Shown here: positions 9,886 through 21,800 of the stretch, piece after piece
Layout of the letters: each line of letters starts with the position of its first letter
Numbering within the stretch: the stretch's first letter is position 1
Assembly (NCBI RefSeq): GCF_032854445.1
Contig: NC_088300.1
Location: 52,176,984 to 52,240,983, forward strand
Length of the DNA: 64,000 nucleotides
Source of the DNA: Liolophura sinensis
Lineage: Eukaryota; Mollusca; Polyplacophora; Chitonida; Chitonidae
Direction: 5' to 3'
Made by a program: the position numbers and the translations under genes
The notes under the pieces: model-generated
Seen by the model: the letters and a program-made list of their open reading frames with translations, nothing else
Database searches by the model: none
Told to the model about the DNA's origin: nothing

Positions 9886-12800
9886 CTGACAATGAAGGCG
9901 AGACACATTTCACGGTAAAAAAAAAAAAACTCATTTTTGTTGATTATAGGTTCATATTTATGATCCAAAACATTCCACGTATACAATGGCTGTCGGGTGA
10001 GTGGGTGTGTCTGTTTGGCTTATGGTGGGAGGGCGTGGGGACAGAAAGAGAAAGCTAGCAGAGCAAGGTGGAAACCATTGTGCCACTACAGCACCTGATA
10101 ACCATCCAGAGATAGAAATTGGGAGATGGAATTTCAACATAAATTAACTCCTTGTTTTCATGACATTAAACTCTTCAAGCAATGCCCATCTATTTTTTCT
10201 AAGAAACACCAGAATAACTGACAGAGCAAACCACTGAAACAGTTTACTAATTAAAGAAGCTTTAGCTATCAACATAATACACCAGAATTAAATCATGGCT
10301 TCTAAAAAATTGTATATTTTTAAATAATTGTACAGAACTGTAACAGTATATATATATATATATATATTTACATATGTATGTCTTGTTGTTTTCACCTATA
10401 TCTATTGTCTTATTTATTTTGTTATTTACTGCATCACTGTACAACTCCCTCCCACAACCTCTTTTAACTCTGGCTTCAACTATACATTCTATTCTATTTT
10501 CCTCAGTATTTCATGCAATCCCTCTTACATGAGCTTAACATCATGTAACTCATGCTCAACCATTCATACTCAACCATTCATGCCTTCCTGATGACTTACC
10601 ATGCTTTGTCTTATCTTTATACCTGACCTGCATTGCATAACTTCCAGCTACATGTATAAAAGCCTATGTATTCTTTACTGTACATATTTCCTGATGATGG
10701 CACAAACATAGTGACTAATATTTTGACTTCAATATGTGAAGTTAATGTCTTTCTATTTAGTGTTTATCTGAATTGAAAGCAAACAAGGTAACATGCAATA
10801 TGAGTAATTATAGGTACACTTGACAAAGCAAATCTCCTAACAAAACTGACCTGGAGTCATGTGAATAAACTCTGGATTATCTGTTAAACGTCTCTGACAA
10901 ATAAACCCAACCACGAAGTCATCGTTCTCTTCTGCCATACGTACAGTGGCTGTAAACACAAGTCAAAAACAGGCCTGCTATAAGCATCTGATACTGACTT
11001 ACCCTAATTTTTCAACATTTTCAAGCACCTCTGTGAAAAAATATTCTGAAACATCCTGAGGGAACTATGGGGTAAACACAGAAGTTTAATGAAGCTAGCA
11101 TCTTTAGTGACAGAAATCATTTTGGCATCATTATCCAAATAATTGTATGCATAAATTCCAGAGAAAAAAGGGCTTTAGAGGTGGAAAAGGTTGAAGATTT
11201 AGCCATTATAGCTTAAAACCTTTCTCTTGCTCTATTTATCTTCTTGACAGCCTGTTATTTTAGTAGGACTGTTACATAAGTTATTACATGTAGCAGGACT
11301 GTAGAAGTACAAATGTTTCAACATTAGAAGTTGACACAGTAGTAAGAATGAATGAATGAATGAATATGGCCAAAAGCCCTTTTCAGCAATATTTCCCCCA
11401 TATTGTGGTAAGAACATATTTACAACAGTAAGACTGAAGGTAGTAGATATTGCTTCCTCAAATCCCATTTTGAATTGTACTATGTTTTATGTCACCAAGT
11501 GTACATCACACCTGTCACTCAAAGATATTCCACATACTTGTAGAAAACTTAGCAATCACATGATTATCCAGATCAATTATTATCTCCCTTTATTTCAACC
11601 CTGAGCACAATCTTATTCTCGTGCCAGACTCGCCAGACAAGATAAAAAAAAAAACAAAGCCCTCGCACACAAACAGAGCTCAGCAGCACAGTGATCTCTG
11701 GCGAAATCTTGGAAAGCATAATCTGACGCTCTGGACACAAAAATTGTTATTTACAGATCAAATTATATGTAATCTCACCATGGAGGATACCTGGATGGTG
11801 AGTTATTACCTGATCCCTAATCTAGTTGAGGATATTAACATAATCTTTTGAACCTTGAGACTAATACCTTTCTTTTGAACATTACCACAGAAACTTTACG
11901 GGTGATATTTCTCTAAAAAATGTACATGTTGAACTGCTCCAACCCTTTCCCATAACTGTATCATCATTTACAAGCAGATGAAGTTTACCTTCTGTGTACT
12001 CTCCTTTAGCCAGATTTCCAGATGAACTCATCTCTGCTATAAGGATACAACCTTTGTTACTCTCATTACATGCCTGAAAACAGACCACATCAACCTGTAA
12101 GAATACACATTTGTATTATTTTGACTAAAATGCTTTGGAAAACCACCAACATGCACTGTTAACCATTTTTTTCATTGCACCCATGTGTACAATAGAAAGA
12201 AATTGAGCAAAGCCGAGTGGGTACCACCACCCCCTCTGGATCAGAACAAACCTCCCAACATAAAGCTACAGCCGATTCAACAATACCTGCATTAGAACCG
12301 GCCGGCTCAATGGTTGTGGGCTAGAGCAATTTCAGTAGACATCTTTATTTCCCTTGACCAGCATGAGCTTTAGTACTAGTGAACTACAACCATACACCAG
12401 GCAATCAGTTTTTCACACCTGGAAGGTGTTTATGTTATCACAAAATTACACCATCATTATCCATATGGTCCTATATACTGCTCTCTAGTACAGCTGGTGC
12501 AGGTTGATCCTGTTAAATGTCTAGTTAACAATACTGAGACAGATATGTACCTCTTTGAGGCCTTTGATGATGCCATCCCCTGATACAGAGTGGGCGTTGA
12601 CTAGATCAGCCCAACTGGATATCTTGTACAGGCCACCACTGAACTGGTGTTTTACTGTGTTGCCAATATCTGCAAATTTTCTGTGGAAATAGAAAACATA
12701 TATATACATATATATACTTATTTATATATATATTTATTAACACATATTATACACAAATATTAATATTTACTCTTATCAAGTCTGTTCAAGTCAAATCAAA

Positions 12801-15800
12801 AACTTCAACATTTAAACATATGTTTGCAAGAGTTTTGTGATGTAAGTATAAGGAACAAGTGTCTACAACCCTTACCTGTCTTCAAACACCAGAAATCTGT
12901 GCTTTTCAGCTAGCTTCTGTAACTCTTTGGTGAAATCAGGTGTGTAATCACTGAGAATGTCAACATGAGTTTTCACCAGACAGATGTGCGGACCGACTTT
13001 ATCTATGAGCTAAACAAAAATTTCCAGGGTTACAACCAAATTCAAAAATAATTCACATAACAGGGTCATATAATGCCAAGTGCAAAATTCAACATCCTTG
13101 TCCACTTGTTAAATTAAAAAAAAAAAAAAAAAAGCAGCAGCTCATAATCAATACCTGACAGGCCCAACTTATACCATCATTAAGGAGCTTTCATGCAATT
13201 TTACAAAAGCAGGCATCGGTTTTTAATTATAGGAAATAGGAAGTACACCGTCAGCAACTTGTATATATCTGCAATATCACATTTTTTAAACTGTGACGAA
13301 CTGAATAATAATAATATCCCAGAATTGTTCATTGGATTTATTATTATCTTTTGCTTTGGCAAGTAGATGATACTTCAGGATCAAATCAGGGTTTATTTTC
13401 TTTTTTTTTTTTACCTCAAGAGCTTTGGCGCACTCTGTGACATCCACTGAGAAGGCGAGGTTAGATTTCTTCTCATCCATCAGCTGGAACAGCGCCTTGC
13501 TCATGGGGTGTGAACAGAGCTGGGCACGATCACGGTACTTCATCACCTGATAAATACACCAGCAGCTCAGCATCAGTACACAGTAGCATTATACATGTAC
13601 TTCCATCACCTGATAAATACAATCAGGTCACATTATACATGTACTTCATCACCTGATGGGGCCTCCGTGGCTTAGTCGGTTAGCGCGCTAGCGCAGCGTA
13701 ATGACCCAGGAGCCTCTTACCAATGCGGTTGCTGTGAGTTCAAGTCCAGCTCATGCTGGCTTCCTCTCCGGCCGTACGTGGGAAGGTCTGCCAGCAACCT
13801 GCGGATGGTCGTGGGTTTCCCCCGGGCTGTGCCCGGTTTCCACCCACCATAATGCTGGCCGCCGTCGTATAAGTGAAATATTCTTGAGTACGGCGTAAAA
13901 CACCAATCAAATAAATCATCACCTGATAAATACAATCATGTCACATTATACATGTACTTCATCACCTGATAAATACACAGTCACATTATACATGTACTTC
14001 TTCACCTGATCAATACAATCAGGTCACATTATACATGTACTTCATCACCTGATAAATACAATCAGGTCACATCATATATATACTTCATCAAATCGTTAAT
14101 ACAATCAGGTCACATTATACATGTACTTCATCACCTGATCAATACAATCCGGTCACATTATACATGTACTTCATCACCTAATAAATACACCCGCAGCTCA
14201 GCATCACTACATAGTCACATTATGCATGTACTTCATCACCTGATAAATACAATCATGTCACATTATACTTGTACTTCACCACCTGAAAAATACACATTAT
14301 ACATGTACTGTAGGAGTAAATTTTTTGAAAAACTGATTCATAAAGCTACGTGAAATGAAAAAGGATCCTGAGAAGCATCTACCTGATCCCAGTTCACTCC
14401 AACTCTATCATCTGGTTACTTGATTTACCCTCCTTTCTCAACATTTTAATTTACAGAAACAACACAAGATATAATTTAATGAATGAAATAGGTCATCTGG
14501 ACCAAGAATGCCAGTTTACTGCAAAAGTGTAGTGATTTAAGAACTATTTAGGCATGAATATCTACCTCCATGTGGTCAAACACATGCAAATAAATTTCCA
14601 GCTCCAAAAGTATTATGACAACTGTGAATGAATTTCCATGATCATCATGATCTTCATACATATATAACTACCATTATTCTCCATTCACAAAACATTACAA
14701 ATCCATCACAATTTTACACTTTTCACATACCTCTGCCTTATTTAACTTTGCTTGTTTTTCAATGGGAGAACCATTTGCGATGGCCAGTTCTTCCATCTTG
14801 CGTTTGTTTCCGTTGGCTGCGCTGGCAGTGTTGGCAGCAGCGGCTGCGGCAGCGGCAGCTGCTGCTGCAGCATGGCTCATGGCCATGATGTCAAATCTGT
14901 TATCTGCTACAAACTTCTTCACTTTAGCTACCGTTTCTGAATCAACTTTCCCAGCAGTTTCTAGGACATCCAGAATTTGATTAACTGTCAAGACACTGTG
15001 GAGACAAAAAAAAAAAAAAAATTCATGAAATTGTTGAAACACATTTATCATATTGATATATATCAATCTATCACAATAGATTCTGGACGTAACAACTTTA
15101 TTCCATATAGTTGTCATTTCAGTGTAAATACTTATACTCTTCATTATGGTCGAGAATGGTGTTTGCATCTGCACCAAAATGTCTCCCACACAGAATAAAT
15201 GAAATCGTTATCAATAGTACTTCCTGATCCTAAATTTCTCCATTTACTATTGACTGAACAAGACTAAACTCAAAGTCATAGAACACTTTGTATATGTAGA
15301 TAGTTCTTCTGTCCTAAACCCTCATTTTCTGTTCTGTGTTTCCTAAGATTAGGAAGTGCAAAAGAATGGTTTGTCAAAGTCTCAGAAAATTTCACAGTGC
15401 TTTTATCCTTGGCCCTTATCAAGGTTATAAATGAAACGACCATGTGCCCTGGTGAAATTTGATGAGGTACCGGTACATGAGATTGTTATCCGTCATCATC
15501 CTGGTACATGTTAATCTGTAATTACGACAACCCGCTTTGGATAGGTGTTCACACCCTTCCTGTATGTGTTACCTGTGTAGTTTGATCCCTTGCATCTCTA
15601 GCTTTGATCTGCCACCTTGTTCTCTGTCTAACAGAACCACACAATCCCGTACCACAATGCCTTCCTGCTTCAGAGACTGCAAAGAATTCAAAGGTTATGC
15701 ATCAGTGTGATGTTACCATGCCATTTCCGTCAGCATCAATGCATTTGTACCACAACAAAATAATACCAGACAGATCATGAACAGCCTGCGAGGATAAATG

Positions 15801-18800
15801 GCAGATCAAACACTACTGACAATAGGGATGATACAGCCTGGCTTTTCATAATGTCCTATTCTGTATCACAATACTTAATACCTGACCTACAGAGCAGAGG
15901 TTTGACAAGAGGCAGCAATCTGAGGTGACAGGTGTAGTGCCACAGGTAAATGTAGAGTCCTGTATCAGGAGAACAGATAGGACCAAATGTACTGAGGCTG
16001 TAGTAATAACTATCGTGCGAAGACTAGTGGATGAGGTAATTTTCTACACAAACAAAATATCGGGCCAAAAAGTTTTACATGATTACAGTCAAGAGGTATG
16101 CACATGGAAACCTATTTGACAGTTATGTTTGTGCATGTAGTATCCTCACTTCACAAGAACCTGATAAATTACACATTGGATGCATCCATTAACACTTTGA
16201 GAAAGTAGTGAGTTTATTAGATTTCAACCATAACATAATTACGGTTACAACACAAACTAAATGATCTCTGACACAAACATACATGTAGGCACATGCATAT
16301 ATACGAATCTAAATTATAGCTGAAGCACACTGACCCATACAACACAAAAATATATGCTCAAAATCGCTACACCATCAGATTTCCTTGACAACTGTGATTC
16401 CTAATTTTCGTTAAAGTTTAATTCCAATGACTTTCAGTAATATTAAAATCATAGCATGATGGTGTCTAATCATGCGAGGCTGTTACATGTAGCGTGGTTT
16501 TGGTTTATTCATTTATTTGATTTGTGTTTTACGCCGTACTCAAGAATATTTCACTTATACGACGGTGGCCAGCATTATGGCCGGAGGAAACCAGACAAAG
16601 TCCAGGGAAACCCATGACCCTCCGCAGGTTGCTGGCAGACCTTCCCATGTACGGCCGGAGAGGAAGCCAGCATGAGCTGGACTTGAACTCACAGCGACCG
16701 CATTGGTGAGAGGCTTCTGGGTCATTACGCTGCGCTAGCACGCTAGCCAACTGATCCACGGAGACCCCCCCCCACCAGCGTGCTTTTGGGGTTTTGTCTT
16801 ACCAAAATGCCATGACAATATGCAGAAACAGCTCCTGATACAGATGAAGTAAGAGAGAATGAAAATCATCTACGGTGTCAGTACTGAAGCTGTGTCTTCA
16901 GTATCCCCAAGAAATTTTATTGATACACATCTAATACCAAAGGTGTCTGTACAACATGTAAACTCAAGCTCCGGAATGTGCTGTATGGAACCTATATGAC
17001 TTGGAAACTCCACATGTACGTGTAGCTCTCAAATATACTTCTAGGAATACATGCACATAAACATACAAAGGTTGGGTTCAAATTGCAACCAGAGTCATGA
17101 AGTATTTAAAGAGTCTGTCCTTGACGATCTGCTCAAATCAATAACTGTACCTGGGTCAGCTTTTTATTCTTTTTTATTTTATTCTTATGTAACATTCCCC
17201 CTCAAGATCTGATAGCACAAGTTTAGGGCTTAACTCTGATGTGAGGATCAAATTACTGGATTTACTATCTTCCAAGGATATTACAATATCATTGATCAGG
17301 GCAAAAATCAACTGATGTGGACCTGTATAAAACAGAAATCCTGGACTCTTTCAAAACATGTTTACAATCATATAGGTCAGCAGTTGTAAGTACAACCAGC
17401 ACCTGTTGGAAGAGCAACACTACGTGGTGTTAACAACAACATACAGGTGGCATTGGGCATATCAGCTACATGTTAAAAACGTATAAACCCAGACTTAAGT
17501 CAACCTAATCGTAAAAAAAATGCACATTAAAAGTATACCGGTATTAAAACAATATTCATATCCCTTAACAGGTTAAGCCACCGCGTACAGAAGGTATTAG
17601 TCATATATTTATGTAAAAAGCCCTGAAGTTATGAATACGTAAATAATTGTGCAAGCAACCAGACATGCACGACAGCGGTACACAACCACATTTGTTTATT
17701 AACAAACACTCCACATGGTTCTTGCTTGTTTTTGACCCCTGAACTCTTGACAAACTTCAAAAACACATATTTTCTCACAGGCTTTGGATTCAAGACCAGC
17801 ACTAAACCCTCTGCCTCTGGCAGCCAAAAATTGTCCGTGTGTGTGTGTCTTAGACCATACAACTGTCAACAGCACTGTTCCGTGCCTACCAGCATTCCAG
17901 CATTTACTTAAGATTTCACTTTTTTATATCATAAAAGGCTCTCTGGATTTCTGTCAAAGTATGAGGTGGAGCAGAATGGAGGCATTCATTGGTGTGAAAG
18001 ACAAGCAAGTCTTCAGTCTACTGCCTTATGGAAGTTGAAGACACTCACCACTAGACAGCAGCGATCAAAACGCCGAGCAACACAAGCAAAACATAACATA
18101 GCCGCTTCATGGTGTGTTTATACATTGCACAATCCAGTGTCATGTGATAAAAGCCACTAATGGCTTCAGCATAATAGATCAAACATGACCAGTGATAATC
18201 ATACTGCTTCACTCTATTGCACTTGCTTCATGCATTCAAACACAGTATTTATTGAGGTAAATCTTCCTCAGAACTAACAACAAAACAGGTCCTTTTAGAC
18301 TCGTGAGAACAAAAATAGGTCCGATCTTACTTTCAGGGAGGGGACTAAAATTGGGCCCAAGTGGCGTATCTTTGTCAATATGATGGAGCGTCTGGATAAA
18401 AAAGACATTATTCATCGTTCAGAATAGACGCATCGCAGAGGAAATGACAACAATGACAAATTTCCTTTACATGAAAGATGTGCACAAACATTATAACGCT
18501 GTCACAGCAAGAGAAGTGCACTTGAACGAGGAGCAGAGAAAAGTTCTGAAACCTAAACAGTCTGTGGGCATAGACTGGAGGTTTGAGAGAAGGTCTATAG
18601 AAACACTCAGCAAGGCCATGGCTGCCTATTTCTATCAAACAACTTAACTCTTCCCTCCCACTTAGCAAACAGGAAGGCCATCTAGCTGGTCGGCTTTCTG
18701 AGCACTTTGCTGCAGCCAGAATGCACATATGCAAACGACTGCAGCAATGCAACCCGAGAGGTCACAGATACATGTATGTCCAGTGGAAGGTTACTGATCT

Positions 18801-21800
18801 GCACAAGGTCATGGGGAGGTCAGCAGCTGTACCTGAAAGGAGCCCTGTCTGAAGAAATCAGTGACGACATTACCTGGTGGCATGTCATGGCAGAAATCAG
18901 TGAAGACATTACCTGGTGGCATGTCATGGCAGAAATCAGTGAAGACATTACTTGGTGGCATGTCATGGCAGAAATCAGTGAAGACATTACCTGGTGGCAT
19001 GTCATGGCAGAAATCAGTGAAGACATTACCTAGTGGCATGTCATGGCAGAATTTACTGAAGAAATAACCTAGTGCCATATAACAGATACTGTAAAGTACT
19101 TATTATTCGCTGGAATTTATTTTTGTGAATTTTCTCCAAAAATATATTCGCGGGAATTGATTTTCGCATAATTAAGAAAATACTGAAAAAGAGATCCTAA
19201 AATTTTCCAAGATATAATATAGCCAAAATTATTCAAGCACGTAAAACAGGTATCATCATGGGTGCCTTTAATCCTCCTTTGTTTCCTGCGGTATCTCTAA
19301 TCCTAGTGATATGGATCAGAGATTAAAACAATGGGGGATGGATTATCAGTACATGAGAAGATTACTTTTGCACCTACCATGAGCAGTACTCAAAAGGTGT
19401 CACTTGGTGTTTTGCACTGTTTTCAGTTTTAATCGTCCTCTGTAGCAGGTCAGAAACCGTGAACATTGCTGTGGCTGTCAAACAGCCATTGTGTTGTTGT
19501 ACACACTTCACAGTTTGTTAGAAGCTCACTCACTGGACCACAGGAGAGACACAGCCAATGGGATAGCGTGTATCAGAGCGAGATTCATTAGAAGCCAGCA
19601 GGTGCTGGTATCTTTCACTTTACGGGCACAGCGAAGATTGATCAAATTAAAGACGAATAAACAACTCCCACTTTTTTTATATCCACCAAGCCTTAGCACC
19701 ACAGTTTGTATATATTTAAACCATAATTTCCCTTCCCTGCTTCACTCTGGCAAAGAATTCACTTCATTATTACTACTACCTGTATATGATTCAAAACTGG
19801 ATATACTGGTGATTACACATTGCCTAGTATCACTGTTAGAGCGATCAAGACACTGTCCAGTGTTATAGTTAGAGTGGTCAACACAATGCCTTGTATCATG
19901 GTTACACTGGTCAAGACAATGCCTAGTATCATGATTACACTGGTCAAGACATTGCCTAGCATCATGGTTACACTGGTAAAGACCTTGCCTAGCATCATGG
20001 TTCCACTGGTCAAGACATTGCAGAGAATCATGTTACACTGGTCAATACATCGCCTAGCATCATGATTGCACTGGTCAAGACATCACCTAGTATCATAGTT
20101 ACATTGGTCAAGACATCGCCCAGTATCATAGTTACACTGGTCAAGACATTGTCTAACATCATGACTGCAGTGGGCAAGACATCGCCTAGCATCATGATTG
20201 CACTGGTCAAGACATCACCTAGTATCATAGTTACATTGGTCAAGACATCGCCCAGTATCATAGTTACACTGGTCAAGACATTGTCTAACATCATGATTGC
20301 AGTGGGCAAGACATCGCCTACTATCATGTTTGCACTGGGCAATACATCACCTAGTGTCGTGGTTACACTGGTCAAGACATTGCCAAGTATCATGGTTACA
20401 CTGGTCAAGACGTTACCTCATATCATTGTTACACTTGTCAAGAATTGCCCTGTGCCATACTTACAGAACAATTCTCCTTAATGTACCTTTCCACATCAAT
20501 ACACCAAATTTTTGCCAAAAAATGGCTAGGTACATATAGATTCTGCTTATAAACTGGTATGATTTCTTTCGTTTTCCTTTTTACCTTCAACAATCATTAA
20601 ACGTTTTGAATACCCTAATCTTCCACAGCACTGAAGTGAATTACATGTGCATCATTAGAATCAATTGAAAATCAATATCTCTATCAGAAGAATCATACTG
20701 GGCAGGGTGGGAGGTATATCAGTGCAGACTGCCCCATCCCACCCTATACATGTGAATACTGGTGTACTGGTTATCTATCCCACACCCGGCTCACCACCAC
20801 CATTGGCCACCAGCCCAGCTCACACAATGCTGTGGTATGCCCTCAATCACCCCTCATAAACACACACCTCAACAGGAAACTGTAAATGAGCCGTGAACAA
20901 AAGCACACAGATGTCAGGTACTTCACCAAGGTTAATCTTTTTTCACTTGCCTATTCTCATATTTCCTGCAAATTGATCTGAATACATATGAGCAAATGGA
21001 GTTATCTAATCCTGCTTCCCGGCAATCTTTTCCTTTTGTGTGTATTATCTGTTAGAAATAATGTAGTGCAGCAAAGCACAGGACTACAGTTGTCCAGTAC
21101 CTGTGATAAACTTAACATTAAATGATAAGACAAACATAAACAACCTAGCCCTTGGGAGCAAAAGTTGCCCTTCTATACTATCACTACATGCATAACAATA
21201 TTGTCACACAGACACTGCTGTCTCATCTACCGGACATCCTTTCACCTTTCTACATGCACATACCAGAATCTGTTACATGCACATACCAGAATCTGTTACA
21301 TGCATATACCAGAATCTTTTACATGCATTTACTAGATTGTTTCAGGTACAAGAATATTTCATGCAAACAACTGCAGTTCACTTTCTGGGTGGAGCAAAAT
21401 GGGAATGGGGAAACCCACACCTTTAATACTCATGACAAGCAGATAACAGGCAAACATTAACCTCCAAATTGAGTTTTGAGCTATGGCTCTCTGATTAATA
21501 AAGTTCTGTGCTCACTCTGAAGAATACTCCAAATATGTGATATGTGCTTATCAGGCCATTATGTACATCATACATGTAGGAGATACAAATAGCATGAGTA
21601 TGAGGGATATTGTGTAGCACTACTGGGAAGGAGGATATGTAAGAGTTGCCATTACTAGGGTGTGGGATGCTGTGTAGGGGTTAGCACAACTGGGAAGAGG
21701 AGGATATGTAAGAGTTGTCATTACTAGGGTGTGGAATGCTGTGTAAGGGTTAGCACAACTGGGAAGAGGAGGATATCTAAGAGTTGCCATTACCACAATA

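Noticed and set aside
13541-14310. Regularly spaced repeats that could suggest a CRISPR array
   Set aside because: Units are contiguous tandem copies without unique spacers, in an animal intron.
16529-16759. Frames within SINE copies (also 9.5 kb, 13.7 kb and 39.7 kb style frames such as [13 protein letters not shown])
   Set aside because: They translate the SINE head and body, so the similar peptides at several places are repeat artefacts.
18707-19067. Repeated-peptide frame [13 protein letters not shown]
   Set aside because: By-product of the 39-bp minisatellite inside a UMPS intron.
20028-20481. Open frames of 126 and 139 codons on opposite strands
   Set aside because: Both are readings of the same 33-bp array; being open on both strands points to repeat structure, not a gene.
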